Notes under the pieces: model-generated
Seen by the model: only the letters and a program-made list of their open reading frames with translations
What the model was told of the DNA's origin: nothing
The model's database searches: none
Shown here: one piece after another, positions 8,355 through 17,692 of the stretch
How the letters are laid out: each line of letters starts with the position of its first letter
How positions within the stretch are numbered: position 1 is the first letter of the stretch
NCBI RefSeq assembly: GCF_002160525.1
Contig: NZ_NFKT01000019.1
Location: forward strand, 31,028 to 95,027
Direction of reading: 5' to 3'
Length of the DNA: 64,000 nt
Source of the DNA: Lachnoclostridium sp. An169
GTDB lineage: Bacteria; Bacillota; Clostridia; Lachnospirales; Lachnospiraceae
Program-made: the position numbers and the translations under genes

Positions 8355-10997
8355 TTATTTTCCGTAGTAGCACTTCAGGTAGATCTCTTTGATCTCCTTG
8401 ATGAGCGGATATCTCGGGTTAGCGCCTGTACACTGGTCATTGAATGCCTGCTCGCACATGTCATCCAGAGTATCCAGGAAGTATTTCTCATCGATGCCGT
8501 AATCCTTGATCGTCTTCTTGATGCCGATCTTCTCTTTCAGATCTTCCAGTTTTGCGATGAAGTTCTCGAATACTTCCTCATCTGTATTTCCTGTGCATCC
8601 TGCGAAACGTCCAAGTTCTGCGTATCTCTGCAGTGCATGCGGATACTGGTACTGGGAGAATGTTCCCATCTTTGTCGGAACCTCTGCTGCGTTGTATCTC
8701 ATAACCTCTGTCAGGATGACAGCGTTAGCGACACCATGCGGCAGATGGTGGAATGCACCAAGCTTGTGAGCCATGGAGTGGTTTACACCCAGGAACGCGT
8801 TGGCAAATGCCATACCTGCCATACAGGAAGCGTTGTGCATCTCTTCACGTGCCTTCGGATCATTTGCTCCGTTCTCATATGCTGACGGAAGGTTGTCAAA
8901 TACCATCTTAACTGCCTTCATTGCAAGACCATCTGTAAAGTCTGTAGCCATGATGGATACATATGCTTCGATTGCATGTGTCATAACATCGATACCGGAT
9001 GCGCTTGTCAGTCCCTTCGGAGCTGTCATAGCGTTATCCACGTCTACGATTGCCATGTTCGGCATCAGTTCGTAGTCTGTGATCGGCCATTTGATTCCTG
9101 TCTCAGCGTCTGTGATGATGGCGAACGGTGTTACCTCGGAACCTGTTCCTGAAGATGTCGGGATAGCTACGAAGTATGCCTTCTCTCCCATCTTCGGGAA
9201 TGTGAATACTCTCTTACGGATATCCATGAAGTCCATAGCCATGTCTTCGAAGTTTGCTTCCGGATGCTCATACATCAGCCACATGATCTTACCGGCATCC
9301 ATAGCGGAACCGCCGCCAAGAGCGATGATTGTATCCGGCTCGAAGTCTCTCATCTGCTCTACACCCTTCTGAGCGCACTGCAGTGTCGGATCCGGAGCTA
9401 CATCGTAGAAGCATGTATGCTGGATTCCCATCTCGTCCAGTTTCTCCTCGATCGGTTTTGCGTAGCCGTTCTTGTAAAGGAATGTATCTGTAACAATGAA
9501 TGCTTTCTTCTTGTGCATAACTGTTCCGAGCTCGTCCAGAGCAACCGGCATACAGCCTTTCTTAAAGTATACTTTCTCAGGTGTTCTGAACCACAGCATA
9601 TTCTCTCTCCTCTCGGCAACTGTCTTCACATTCAGAAGATGTTTTACTCCAACGTTCTCTGATACAGAGTTTCCGCCCCATGAACCGCATCCAAGTGTCA
9701 GTGAAGGAGCGAGTTTGAAGTTGTAAAGGTCACCGATACCACCCTGGGATGACGGTGTGTTGATCAGGACACGGCAGGTCTTCATAGCCTCGTAGTGTTT
9801 CTGAATCTTCTCTGTCTCTGCCGGATGGATATACAGAGATGATGTATGTCCATATCCTCCGTCTGCTACAAGACGCTCTGCTTTTTCGAGAGCCTCGTCA
9901 AATGTTTTTGCTCTATACATAGCAAGTACAGGAGAAAGTTTCTCATGAGCAAATTCCTCGGAAATATCAACAGACTCAACCTCACCGATAAGGATCTTTG
10001 TGTTCTCCGGAACATCAACGCCTGCAAGCTTTGCGATCTCATAAGCAGATTTTCCGGGGATCTTGTTGTTCAGCGCGCCGTTGATGATGATTGTCTTACG
10101 GACTTTGTCAAGCTCCTCGCCCGGTTTCAGGAAGTAGCATCCTCTGTACTGGAACTCTTTCTTCACCTCATCATAGATGCTGTCCAGAACAGTAACAGAC
10201 TGCTCAGATGCGCAGATCATACCATTGTCAAATGTCTTGGAATGGATGATGGAGTTAACTGCCAGTTTGATGTCGGCTGTCTCGTCGATGATAACCGGTG
10301 TATTTCCAGGTCCTACACCAAGAGCCGGCTTTCCTGAAGAATAAGCGGATTTTACCATTCCCGGGCCGCCTGTAGCAAGGATCAGGTCAGAATCTCTCAT
10401 AACCGTTGTCGTCAGTTCCAGTGACGGAGCATCGATCCATCCGATAATTCCTTCCGGAGCACCTGCCTTCACTGCCGCATCAAGAACAACCTTTGCTGCC
10501 TCGATTGTACATTTCTTTGCAGCTGGATGTGGGCTGATGATGATCGCGTTTCTTGTCTTCAGACAGATCAGAGTCTTGAAGATTGCTGTGGAAGTCGGGT
10601 TTGTTGTCGGGATAACTGCTGCGATCAGACCGATCGGCTCAGCGACCTTCTTGATTCCGTAAGCTTTGTCTTCCTCGATGACTCCGCATGTCTTTGTATT
10701 CTTATATGCATTATAAATGTACTCTGCTGCGTAATGGTTCTTGATGACCTTATCTTCCATGACACCTCTCTGTGTCTCCTCTACAGCCATCTTTGCAAGC
10801 GGGATACGAGCTTTGTTCGCCGCCATAGCTGCTTCGTAGAAGATCTTGTCAACCTGCTCCTGCGTAAATGTAGCAAATACTTTCTGCGCTTCACGCATTG
10901 CTTTCATCTTCGCCTCGAGCGCTTCGACATTGTCAATGAACTCCGGAACTGCTGTTGTCTTTTCCTCAACTGCAACATTCTGTTCTTGCTTTGCCAT
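8355..10997 (-). CDS. adhE: Bifunctional acetaldehyde-CoA/alcohol dehydrogenase
   Basis: An 880-residue two-domain enzyme that reduces acetyl-CoA to acetaldehyde and then ethanol with NADH, regenerating NAD+ in fermentation. The N-terminal aldehyde dehydrogenase (about 1-440) shows IPTTNPTSTAIFKTLI and the catalytic cysteine in DNGMICASEQS. The C-terminal iron-dependent alcohol dehydrogenase shows GGGSAMDAGK, IPTSSGTGSEVTPFA and the metal-binding histidines in GVNHSMAHKLGAFHHLPHG. Start 10997 is chosen for its GGAGGAATTATC site; the in-frame ATG at 11048 lies at the promoter -10 and cannot be on the transcript. A single-gene unit with its own promoter and terminator, probably under Rex control. 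Confidence 0.97.
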   Translation of the reverse strand: MAKQEQNVAVEEKTTAVPEFIDNVEALEAKMKAMREAQKVFATFTQEQVDKIFYEAAMAANKARIPLAKMAVEETQRGVMEDKVIKNHYAAEYIYNAYKNTKTCGVIEEDKAYGIKKVAEPIGLIAAVIPTTNPTSTAIFKTLICLKTRNAIIISPHPAAKKCTIEAAKVVLDAAVKAGAPEGIIGWIDAPSLELTTTVMRDSDLILATGGPGMVKSAYSSGKPALGVGPGNTPVIIDETADIKLAVNSIIHSKTFDNGMICASEQSVTVLDSIYDEVKKEFQYRGCYFLKPGEELDKVRKTIIINGALNNKIPGKSAYEIAKLAGVDVPENTKILIGEVESVDISEEFAHEKLSPVLAMYRAKTFDEALEKAERLVADGGYGHTSSLYIHPAETEKIQKHYEAMKTCRVLINTPSSQGGIGDLYNFKLAPSLTLGCGSWGGNSVSENVGVKHLLNVKTVAERRENMLWFRTPEKVYFKKGCMPVALDELGTVMHKKKAFIVTDTFLYKNGYAKPIEEKLDEMGIQHTCFYDVAPDPTLQCAQKGVEQMRDFEPDTIIALGGGSAMDAGKIMWLMYEHPEANFEDMAMDFMDIRKRVFTFPKMGEKAYFVAIPTSSGTGSEVTPFAIITDAETGIKWPITDYELMPNMAIVDVDNAMTAPKGLTSASGIDVMTHAIEAYVSIMATDFTDGLAMKAVKMVFDNLPSAYENGANDPKAREEMHNASCMAGMAFANAFLGVNHSMAHKLGAFHHLPHGVANAVILTEVMRYNAAEVPTKMGTFSQYQYPHALQRYAELGRFAGCTGNTDEEVFENFIAKLEDLKEKIGIKKTIKDYGIDEKYFLDTLDDMCEQAFNDQCTGANPRYPLIKEIKEIYLKCYYGK

Positions 10998-11049
10998 TTT
11001 GATAATTCCTCCTGTAATTGAATTACTCTGTTTGTTTCTCACCTCCATA

Positions 11050-11079
11050 AGTATAAGCCATTTGTTAAATATTTGTCAA
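11050..11079 (-). promoter_or_regulatory. adhE promoter
   Basis: Minus-strand -35 TTGACA (11074-11079) and -10 TATACT (11050-11055) with 18-bp spacing. The Rex-like half-sites overlap the spacer and -35. Confidence 0.8.
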
Positions 11080-11139
11080 CATGGCATTTGTTAATATTTT
11101 AACGTTATGTTTTTAACGTTCGTTGTGAAATTTACACAA
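11062..11139. promoter_or_regulatory. Cluster of Rex-like operators at adhE
   Basis: Three sequences resemble the redox repressor Rex consensus TTGTTAAnnnnTTAACAA or its TTGTGAA form: TTGTTAA/TTGTCAA half-sites at 11062-11079 over the promoter, TTGTTAA then TTAACGT at 11088-11105, and the near-palindrome TTGTGAAATTTACACAA at 11123-11139. Rex binds when NADH is low, so this would couple ethanol formation to NADH/NAD+. No rex gene is in the window. Confidence 0.6.
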
Positions 11140-11152
11140 TAAATGTTTCTTC

Positions 11153-11212
11153 AAAAAAAATAAGCGTCGAATCTGTATCTTCAATAGCTTAACGATACAG
11201 TCTCAACGCTTA
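11153..11212 (-). terminator. Terminator of the ribosomal protein cluster
   Basis: On the minus strand a two-part stem (11206-11212 with 11161-11167; inner 11194-11200 with 11173-11179) is followed by eight T at 11153-11160. It lies 45 bp after the rplQ stop. A perfect 18-bp palindrome at 11221-11238 lies between the stop and this hairpin. Confidence 0.8.
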
Positions 11213-11256
11213 CTTATCCGGCAGTAAATATTTACTGCACTATTTAATTACAAATC

Positions 11257-11793
11257 TTAAACGAGCTCGATCAGCACCATCATCGCTGCATCACCTTTAC
11301 GCTGGCCGATCTTTACGATTCTTGTGTAACCACCGTTGCGGTCTGCATACTTCGGAGCGATCTCTGTGAACATCTTGTCAACCAGGTCAACCTGCTTTGT
11401 GTTCTTCTTCTGTCCGGCTCCCTTTGCAGGAACTTCCTTAACCGGGCAGAGAACTTTGAGCATCTGACGTCTTGCATGAAGTCTGCTCGGCTGATCTTTC
11501 TTGATCTTCTTCTCTACTTCGTCATAAACAGTTACTTTCTTTCCGTCAACGACTTCTTTCACTCTCTTGCCGTCTTTATCTTTGCGCGGAACCTTCGCTG
11601 TAACTGTAACCTCATCGAAGTTCTCTCTCTCTCTTACAGCCATGGCAATCAGTCCTTCAGCGATCTTGCGGATCTCTTTTGCCTTTGCCTCAGTTGTGAT
11701 GATCTTGCCGTTGTTCAGCAGGGCTGTTACCTGATTTCTGAGCAGAGCTTTTCTCTGTCCAGATGTTCTGCCAAGTTTTCTATACTTTGCCAT
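11257..11793 (-). CDS. rplQ: 50S ribosomal protein L17, long form
   Basis: L17, 178 residues. The N-terminus (YRKLGRTSGQRKALLRNQ) and C-terminus (YADRNGGYTRIVKIGQRKGDAAMMVLIELV in parts) are typical, but about 50 extra, mostly charged residues are inserted after EGLIAMAVRER, where family members of about 120 residues go straight to the LHARRQ motif. Both halves remain in frame and LHARRQ is present, so this is a lineage-specific extension rather than damage. Last gene of the alpha operon, 108 bp after rpoA; that gap contains a repeated TAAGCCCGAAGA motif. Confidence 0.95.
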   Translation of the reverse strand: MAKYRKLGRTSGQRKALLRNQVTALLNNGKIITTEAKAKEIRKIAEGLIAMAVRERENFDEVTVTAKVPRKDKDGKRVKEVVDGKKVTVYDEVEKKIKKDQPSRLHARRQMLKVLCPVKEVPAKGAGQKKNTKQVDLVDKMFTEIAPKYADRNGGYTRIVKIGQRKGDAAMMVLIELV

Positions 11794-11901
11794 TTTATAT
11801 TTCCTCCATTTTTACATTTGGTTATGCGTCTTCGGGCTTACTAATCAAATGCTCCCGCCGTGCTCTTCGGGCTTACCGGCGGAATAATCATTTTTCAGAT
11901 T

Positions 11902-12861
11902 CTATTCTTCACCCTGATTTAGCTCAAGGTTCAGTTCTTTCAGCTTAGCAAGCACTTCCTCCAGAGATTTGCGTCCCAGGTTACGGACTTTCATCATATC
12001 CTCCGGAGTCTTGTTTGTAAGTTCTTCAACTGTGTTAATTCCAGCTCTCTTCAGGCAGTTATATGAACGCACGGAAAGCTCAAGCTCATCGATACTCATC
12101 TCAAGGACTTTCTCTTTCTCATCATCCTCTTTCTCAATCATAACCTCAGCTGCCTGGGCAACCTCGGAAAGATCGATGAAGAGTTTCAGATGCTCGCTCA
12201 AAACCTTCGCTGCGAGACTGACTGCCTCATCGGGAAGCATTGTTCCCTTTGTCCAAACGTCAAGTGTAAGCTTGTCGTAATCTGTAATCTGTCCGACACG
12301 GGTATTTTCAACAGTAAGGTTTACTCTGTCCACAGGTGTGTAGATGGAGTCAATCGGAATCACACCGATCGGCATGTCCTCCGTCTTGTTCTTATCGGAG
12401 CTGACATATCCTCTACCCTTTGTGATCGTAAGCTCCATGTAGAGCTTACTGTCCTTACCGCCGCTGAGTGTAGCGATAACCTGTTCGGGATTAACGATCT
12501 CGATATCGGAATCTGCCTGGATGTCGGCACCTGTTACAATACCTTCTCCCTCAAATTCGATGTATGCAGTCTTCACTTCATCAGACTCAGATGTATTTTT
12601 GATCGCCAGAGACTTCAGATTCATGATAATCTCTGTAACGTCTTCCTTAACACCCGGAATGGAACTGAACTCATGCAGTACGCCGTCGATCTTTACGGAA
12701 CTTACAGCCGCTCCCGGAAGAGAAGAAAGCATGATTCTTCTCAGGGAGTTGCCAAGAGTTGTCCCGTATCCTCTCTCAAGCGGTTCCACGACAAATCTTC
12801 CATACTTTTTATCATCTGAAATATCTGTAATTTCAATATTCGGTTTATTAAAATCAAACAC
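11902..12861 (-). CDS. rpoA: RNA polymerase alpha subunit
   Basis: The 319-residue alpha subunit that scaffolds RNA polymerase assembly (N-terminal domain, [25 protein letters not shown] in two parts) and contacts UP elements and activators (C-terminal domain, [16 protein letters not shown] and [11 protein letters not shown]). The start codon is GTG at 12861, preceded by GGAGGG. Between rpsD and rplQ as in other Firmicutes. Confidence 0.98.
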   Translation of the reverse strand: MFDFNKPNIEITDISDDKKYGRFVVEPLERGYGTTLGNSLRRIMLSSLPGAAVSSVKIDGVLHEFSSIPGVKEDVTEIIMNLKSLAIKNTSESDEVKTAYIEFEGEGIVTGADIQADSDIEIVNPEQVIATLSGGKDSKLYMELTITKGRGYVSSDKNKTEDMPIGVIPIDSIYTPVDRVNLTVENTRVGQITDYDKLTLDVWTKGTMLPDEAVSLAAKVLSEHLKLFIDLSEVAQAAEVMIEKEDDEKEKVLEMSIDELELSVRSYNCLKRAGINTVEELTNKTPEDMMKVRNLGRKSLEEVLAKLKELNLELNQGEE

Positions 12862-12920
12862 TACACAGACCCTCCTTGTGGGTTTAAATATGTTGAGGGG
12901 ATACTTTGTTACAGCCGATA

Positions 12921-13514
12921 TTACTTGGAATATAACTCGACGATAAGCATTTCATCTACAGGAACATCGATAGCTTCTCTTGTCGGAAGCTCTTTCACTG
13001 TACCTTTGAGATTCTCGGAGTCAACGTCAAGCCAGTCAGGGATCATGTTTCCTGCTGTCACTTCGAGAATATCTTTGTATCTCTGTGAGCCTTTCTTGTT
13101 CTCTTTGATTTCAACTGTGTCGCCGGCTTTGAGCAGGTAGGACGGAATGTTCACCTGTTTGCCGTTTACAAGCACGTGCTTGTGGTCAACGATCTGTCTT
13201 GCCTCTTTTCTTGTTCTGGCGAATCCCATACGGAACATAACATTGTCCAGTCTGGACTCAAGAAGGATCATCAGGTTGTCACCTGTCATACCTTCCATCT
13301 GTTTTGCCTTTGCATAGTAGTTTCTGAACGGTTTTTCCAGAACACCGTAGATGAATTTTGCTTTCTGCTTCTCGCGGAGCTGCAGTCCGTACTCACTCAT
13401 CTTTCTGTTTGATCTTTTTAACTGTCTGTTAGATTTTTTGCTGATTCCCAGGTAAATCGGATCCATACCTAAGGAACGGCATCTTTTAAGAACAGGAACT
13501 CTGTTTACTGCCAT
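12921..13514 (-). CDS. rpsD: 30S ribosomal protein S4
   Basis: S4, 197 residues, a primary 16S rRNA binder that nucleates small-subunit assembly. The S4 RNA-binding domain begins at [21 protein letters not shown]. Located in the alpha operon, unlike Bacillus subtilis where rpsD is a separate unit. The leader upstream contains a 7-bp hairpin and a TATAAT-like box (see 13542). Confidence 0.98.
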   Translation of the reverse strand: MAVNRVPVLKRCRSLGMDPIYLGISKKSNRQLKRSNRKMSEYGLQLREKQKAKFIYGVLEKPFRNYYAKAKQMEGMTGDNLMILLESRLDNVMFRMGFARTRKEARQIVDHKHVLVNGKQVNIPSYLLKAGDTVEIKENKKGSQRYKDILEVTAGNMIPDWLDVDSENLKGTVKELPTREAIDVPVDEMLIVELYSK

Positions 13515-13532
13515 GTCTATCCTCCTAATATT

Positions 13533-13560
13533 ATATACAACGACAGCACCTTCTGCTGTC
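13533..13560 (-). other. Hairpin and TATAAT box before rpsD
   Basis: In the 106-bp rpsK-rpsD gap a perfect 7-bp stem with a 5-nt loop (13542-13560) is followed on the minus strand by a TATAAT-like box and then the AGGAGG of rpsD. It could be an S4-responsive leader or a weak internal promoter; neither can be decided from sequence. Confidence 0.35.
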
Positions 13561-13620
13561 TGATCACTTCTGGTACAGATAACAAATTGATAAATTCAAA
13601 AAGCGCAGCTTCTCTGCCGA

Positions 13621-14016
13621 TTACACTCTTCTGCGTTTCGGCGGACGGCATCCGTTGTGCGGTACCGGAGTAACGTCCTTGATGCTGACCACATCGATTC
13701 CGCATGCCTGAAGCGCACGGATCGCTGCTTCTCTTCCTGATCCCGGTCCTTTTACGAATACATCTACAGATTTAAGACCATGTACTAATGCTGCCTTTGC
13801 TGCTGTCTCAGCTGCCATCTGTGCTGCATATGGAGTAGATTTCCTTGAACCTCTAAATCCCAGACCGCCTGCACTTGCCCATGAAAGAGCATTTCCCTGT
13901 GTATCTGTTAATGTTACGATTGTATTATTAAAAGATGACTGGATGTGTGCCTGTCCGCGTTCAACGTTTTTCTTGACACGTTTTTTTGTTACTTTTTTTG
14001 CAACTTTCTTTGCCAT
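13621..14016 (-). CDS. rpsK: 30S ribosomal protein S11
   Basis: S11, 131 residues, part of the platform of the 30S subunit near the mRNA exit. Typical features are the Lys-rich start, [39 protein letters not shown] (in parts) and the C-terminal [18 protein letters not shown]. Thirty bp after rpsM. Confidence 0.98.
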   Translation of the reverse strand: MAKKVAKKVTKKRVKKNVERGQAHIQSSFNNTIVTLTDTQGNALSWASAGGLGFRGSRKSTPYAAQMAAETAAKAALVHGLKSVDVFVKGPGSGREAAIRALQACGIDVVSIKDVTPVPHNGCRPPKRRRV

Positions 14017-14045
14017 TTAAACTAACCTACTTTCTTTATTCTCAC

Positions 14046-14414
14046 TTATTTCTTTTTGTTCGCTACAGTTCTCTTCGGACCCTTGCAAGTTCTTGCATTA
14101 GTCTTGGTCTTCTGACCACGTACCGGAAGTCCTTTCCTGTGGCGGATTCCACGGTAGCATCCGATTTCTTTCAGTCTCTTGATGTTCAGCTGGATCTCTC
14201 TTCTGAGATCACCTTCTACCATCTGTGTCTCATCGATCACAGCACTGATTCTCTTTACTTCGTCACTTGTAAGATCTCTTACACGTGTGTCAGGATTTAC
14301 TCCTGCCTCTGCTAAGATACGGTTTGAGGTTGTTCTTCCGATTCCGTAAATATAAGTCAAACCGATTTCTACACGTTTGTCTCTTGGTAAGTCTACACCT
14401 GCAATACGAGCCAT
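14046..14414 (-). CDS. rpsM: 30S ribosomal protein S13
   Basis: S13, 122 residues, in the 30S head, contacting the P-site tRNA and L5. It begins [20 protein letters not shown]; the ATG at 14414 has GGAGGAAAG upstream, so the in-frame start at 14429, which lies on that site, is rejected. The C-terminus is [17 protein letters not shown]. An unusual gap of 395 bp separates it from rpmJ. Confidence 0.97.
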   Translation of the reverse strand: MARIAGVDLPRDKRVEIGLTYIYGIGRTTSNRILAEAGVNPDTRVRDLTSDEVKRISAVIDETQMVEGDLRREIQLNIKRLKEIGCYRGIRHRKGLPVRGQKTKTNARTCKGPKRTVANKKK

Positions 14415-14809
14415 GTGTCTTTCCTCCATTTTCTTCTTAACATATTGTCTCTAACTGAGGCTGCGGATGCCTGATGCGAAATCATTCGCTTCGGTGTTAA
14501 AGCGGCATCCTACCAGGACTATCTCCCGATATCCCAGCCCAGGCATGCATGACGCACACCCTTTCCCGGCACGGATTCGAATCAAACCCGCCAATGCAAG
14601 CGCCGGGTATTATAAGCAATATACAACCGCATTTGTGACCGGAAATTCCCTCTGTAAAAAAATACGGGAAATCATCCTTCCGCAAAATGCGCAGAACACA
14701 GACTCTGCCGGTACCTGCGGGCAGTTGCTGTGTATCCTTACTGTATATTAAACAGCTCTACACGCAGCCTTGTGTGTCGAGCCGTCAGCCGCCTAATTTA
14801 GTGCACAAA
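14415..14809 (-). other. 395-bp non-coding gap between rpmJ and rpsM
   Basis: No gene is recognised here. Near rpsM, a 7-bp outer stem (14465-14471 with 14504-14510) encloses a 5-bp hairpin (14476-14480 with 14485-14489), so the rpsM leader is structured. A TATAAT occurs on the minus strand near 14612 without a good -35. The short open frame at 14497-14685 has no family resemblance and is probably spurious. Confidence 0.5.
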
Positions 14810-14923
14810 TCACCCCTGACGCTGTTTGTGCTTCGGATTCTCACAGATTACTCTGATACTTCCTTTTCTTTTAATAATCTTGCATTTTTCACAAATTGGT
14901 TTTACTGATGATCTAACCTTCAT
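14810..14923 (-). CDS. rpmJ: 50S ribosomal protein L36
   Basis: A 37-residue gene, [17 protein letters not shown] to [10 protein letters not shown], with the zinc ligands C-x2-C, a Cys in VICEN and the following His, i.e. the zinc-binding (C+) form. GGAGGATTTGAC precedes the ATG at 14923. Preceded by its own promoter-like sequence at 15004-15033 and followed by a long gap before rpsM. Confidence 0.97.
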   Translation of the reverse strand: MKVRSSVKPICEKCKIIKRKGSIRVICENPKHKQRQG

Positions 14924-14965
14924 GTCAAATCCTCCTTCCCTGCTTTGCTCTGCCTACAAATTACC

Positions 14966-15033
14966 CATTTTTGAGCACACCACCCCAAAAATGACCATTT
15001 CATAGTATATCACCAAGTCCAGCTCAAAGTCAA
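14966..15033 (-). promoter_or_regulatory. Internal promoter and leader hairpin before rpmJ
   Basis: Minus-strand -35 TTGACT (15028-15033) and -10 TATACT (15004-15009), 18-bp spacing, directly after infA. The transcript would start with an 8-bp hairpin (14966-14973 with 14986-14993). This would let rpmJ-rpsM-rpsK-rpsD-rpoA-rplQ be transcribed apart from the S10-spc part. Confidence 0.65.
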
Positions 15034-15041
15034 CACTTTTT

Positions 15042-15260
15042 TTATTTATCTCTCCAGACAATTCTTCCTTTGCTCAGGTCGTACGGTGACATTTCCAGAG
15101 TCACTTTGTCTCCCGGCAGAATCTTAATGAAATTCATACGCAGCTTTCCGCTGATATGAGCCAGTACAATGTGTCCGTTTTCCAGTTCTACTTTGAACAT
15201 CGCATTCGGGAGTTTCTCAACTACAACTCCTTCAATTTCGATCACGTCAGCTTTTGACAT
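15042..15260 (-). CDS. infA: Translation initiation factor IF-1
   Basis: IF-1, 72 residues, an OB-fold protein that binds the 30S A site during initiation. Typical motifs: [42 protein letters not shown] (in parts) and the ending GRIVWRDK. An AGGAGGATTTGAAAG site precedes the start. Between the KOW protein and rpmJ. Confidence 0.97.
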   Translation of the reverse strand: MSKADVIEIEGVVVEKLPNAMFKVELENGHIVLAHISGKLRMNFIKILPGDKVTLEMSPYDLSKGRIVWRDK

Positions 15261-15338
15261 CTTTCAAATCCTCCTGAATCTCAGGGACTATGCCCTGTCA
15301 CAAACTTTCTGTTTCAGCCGCATGTCAACTGCTGCGGC

Positions 15339-15581
15339 TTACCCCTTTTTGATATAATCCCTGATCACCTTTCTCAGTGCCGCATCGTCTGTCAGGCAGT
15401 CTGCCTGAACAGAACAGATCGGCTGAAGGTGTTTTCTGTTCTTACGCTTCATGCGGGCAAGAGGCCGAAGCCCCCCGTCCGCCACATATACATATTCATT
15501 TTTGACATCAATTATGACATATATACAGTCCTTGTCGTGCCCTGCTTTTGATTTCGCAAGCATTCCCGGTTTCAGATCCAT
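15339..15581 (-). CDS. KOW-domain RNA-binding protein
   Basis: A small 80-residue protein beginning MDLKPGMLAKSKAGHDKDCIYVII (in parts), the KOW/L14e-like pattern in which Gly-Asp-type turns precede an RNA-contacting strand, and ending in a basic helix. Homologues occupy this place next to infA in many Clostridia and are thought to bind ribosomal RNA; the exact role is not known. It starts 6 bp after the adk stop. In many Firmicutes a methionine aminopeptidase gene lies between adk and this region; it is absent here. Confidence 0.85.
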   Translation of the reverse strand: MDLKPGMLAKSKAGHDKDCIYVIIDVKNEYVYVADGGLRPLARMKRKNRKHLQPICSVQADCLTDDAALRKVIRDYIKKG

Positions 15582-15587
15582 AAGATA

Positions 15588-16232
15588 TTACTCTCCCAGG
15601 ATCTTGACGATGGCCGCGAACACATCGTCAATGTCAACCGTACCGTCTACCTCTCTGAGGATCCCTTCCTGTGTATAGTAGTCGATCAGCGGCTGTGTCT
15701 GCTCATGATAAACGCCAAGTCTTTTCTGAACCGTCTCCGGCTTGTCATCATCCCTGAGGATCAGGCTGCCGCCGCATTTGTCACAGATGCCTTCTTTTTC
15801 CGTTGGAGCATATACAATATGATAGGTTGCTCCACAGTCAACGCAGGCTCTTCTTCCTGACATACGATTTACAATGTTTTCATCCGGCACTTCGACGTTG
15901 ATAGCATAATCAACCTTCTGTCCCATCTCGGAAAGCGCCTTGTCCAGAGCCTCTGCCTGTGGAATCGTGCGCGGGAAGCCATCGAGAACGTATCCGTTTG
16001 CACAGTCATCCTGATTCACTCTGTCAACAACAAGGTCAACGACCAGCTCATCCGGCACGAGAAGTCCCTGGTCCATGTATGTCTTTGCCTTTTTCCCGAG
16101 CTCTGTACCGTTTTTGATATTTGCCCGGAAAATGTCCCCTGTGGAAATATGCGGAATCGCATACTTTTCTGCAATCTTTTTCGCCTGTGTACCTTTTCCT
16201 GCTCCCGGTGCTCCCAACATAATAATCTTCAT
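15588..16232 (-). CDS. adk: Adenylate kinase, zinc type
   Basis: A 214-residue kinase interconverting ATP + AMP and 2 ADP. P-loop [10 protein letters not shown] near residue 7, AMP-binding region HISTGDIFR, and DGFPRT. The LID carries the structural zinc site CVDCG to CDKCG, as in most Gram-positive adenylate kinases. The ATG at 16232 is chosen because GGAGGATAGAA precedes it; the start at 16247 would lie on that site. In the spc operon after secY. Confidence 0.97.
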   Translation of the reverse strand: MKIIMLGAPGAGKGTQAKKIAEKYAIPHISTGDIFRANIKNGTELGKKAKTYMDQGLLVPDELVVDLVVDRVNQDDCANGYVLDGFPRTIPQAEALDKALSEMGQKVDYAINVEVPDENIVNRMSGRRACVDCGATYHIVYAPTEKEGICDKCGGSLILRDDDKPETVQKRLGVYHEQTQPLIDYYTQEGILREVDGTVDIDDVFAAIVKILGE

Positions 16233-16339
16233 AATTCTATCCTCCATTCCTGTTTATTGTACGTTTTTTTCAGAAACACATTTAACCCGCTGCGTTTTAT
16301 CCCATAAACGGGATAAAACAGGGCGAGCTAAATAAGATC

Positions 16340-17692
16340 TTAATATCCGAGGAAACTGTTTTTCATGTTGCTTCCTTTATTGTTCAAAAATCCTGTGTAG
16401 TTTCTCACAAGCATCTGCGACTCAATCTTCTTGATCGTCTCAAGAACAACACCGACGATAATGATCAGTGAAGTTCCTCCAAAGGAAACGTTCGCTCCGA
16501 ACACTCCGTTGAAGAAATAGGGGATCACCTGTACGATGATCAGACCGCATGCGCCGATAAAGATGATGTAGTTCAAAATCTTCTGAAGATACTCAACCGT
16601 CGGTTTTCCGGGACGGATACCCGGGATAAATCCGCCGCTCTTCTTCATGTTGTTGGCTATCTCAATCGGATTAAAGGTAATAGATGTGTAGAAATACGCG
16701 AAAAATACAGTAAGTATTATATACACAACCAAACCGATCGAGTAAATCGGATGCTGCGGATCACACCAGTTATTGGAGTTCAGACCTGCAAGGATCTGGC
16801 TTCCGATTCCTGTTCCGTTTCCGGCACCCACAAAACTTGCGATAACAATCGGTGTCTGCATAAGAGACGAGGAGAAGATAACAGGAATAACTCCGGCGGT
16901 ATTAACACGGAGGGGAATATGTGTAGACTGTCCGCCGTACATTTTTCTTCCCTGTACCTTCTTGGAATACTGTACCGCAATTCTTCTTTCCCCGCTCTGA
17001 AGAATTACAACAAAAACAACCACAACAAGAAGGATGACTAGAATAACCAGTACTGCAAGACCACCCTTCGCCAGTGACTTTCCGCTCACGAACTGCTCGT
17101 AAAGACGCACAAAATCCTGCGGCACACGAGAAAGGATATTGATAAGAAGTACGATAGAGATACCGTTTCCGACACCCTTCTCCGTAATCCGCTCACCGAT
17201 CCACATAAGGAATGCACTTCCTGCAGTCAGTGTACAAACAACGATCGCGCAGTTAACAAAATTATACTCCTCCAGGAGTCCCTGACGTCCGAATCCGACC
17301 GACATTGCAATGGATTCAATCAGCGCAAGCGCAACAGTCACATATCTTGTGATTGCCGCAATCTTCTTTCTGCCGTCCTCGCCTTCCTTCTGCATCTCCT
17401 CAAGCTTCGGTATTGCAATAGTGAGGAGCTGCATAATGATCGACGATGTAATGTACGGTGTGATACTCAGGGCGAAAATGGAAAAGTTCGTAAAGGAACC
17501 GCCGGTGAACGCTTCAAAAAAATTGAATACGTCACCGGTCTGGCTTTCAAAGAACTCCTGAATGAAGGAAGGATCAACGCCCGGTGTGGGCAGCTGTGAT
17601 CCAAGTCTCACAACGACAAGCATTGCCAGCGTATAAAGAATTCTTTTTCTGATATCCTCAATCTGGAATGCTCTACGTACTGTCTTCAGCAT
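16340..17692 (-). CDS. secY: Preprotein translocase subunit SecY
   Basis: The 450-residue channel subunit of the Sec translocon, with ten predicted membrane segments. Typical motifs: RLGSQLPTPGVD near the N-terminus, QLLTIAIPKLEEMQKEGEDGRKKI (in parts) and GIRPGKPTVEYLQ. Its ATG overlaps the rplO stop by one base (TAATG), so translation is coupled. Confidence 0.98.
   Translation of the reverse strand: MLKTVRRAFQIEDIRKRILYTLAMLVVVRLGSQLPTPGVDPSFIQEFFESQTGDVFNFFEAFTGGSFTNFSIFALSITPYITSSIIMQLLTIAIPKLEEMQKEGEDGRKKIAAITRYVTVALALIESIAMSVGFGRQGLLEEYNFVNCAIVVCTLTAGSAFLMWIGERITEKGVGNGISIVLLINILSRVPQDFVRLYEQFVSGKSLAKGGLAVLVILVILLVVVVFVVILQSGERRIAVQYSKKVQGRKMYGGQSTHIPLRVNTAGVIPVIFSSSLMQTPIVIASFVGAGNGTGIGSQILAGLNSNNWCDPQHPIYSIGLVVYIILTVFFAYFYTSITFNPIEIANNMKKSGGFIPGIRPGKPTVEYLQKILNYIIFIGACGLIIVQVIPYFFNGVFGANVSFGGTSLIIIVGVVLETIKKIESQMLVRNYTGFLNNKGSNMKNSFLGY

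Noticed and set aside
11969..12819. Long plus-strand frames opposite rpoA and other ribosomal genes
   Set aside because: They are mirror frames of strongly conserved genes and have no recognisable product.
14497..14685. 62-residue minus-strand frame in the rpmJ-rpsM gap
   Set aside because: No ribosome site of quality and no protein-like conservation pattern; kept only as part of the non-coding gap.
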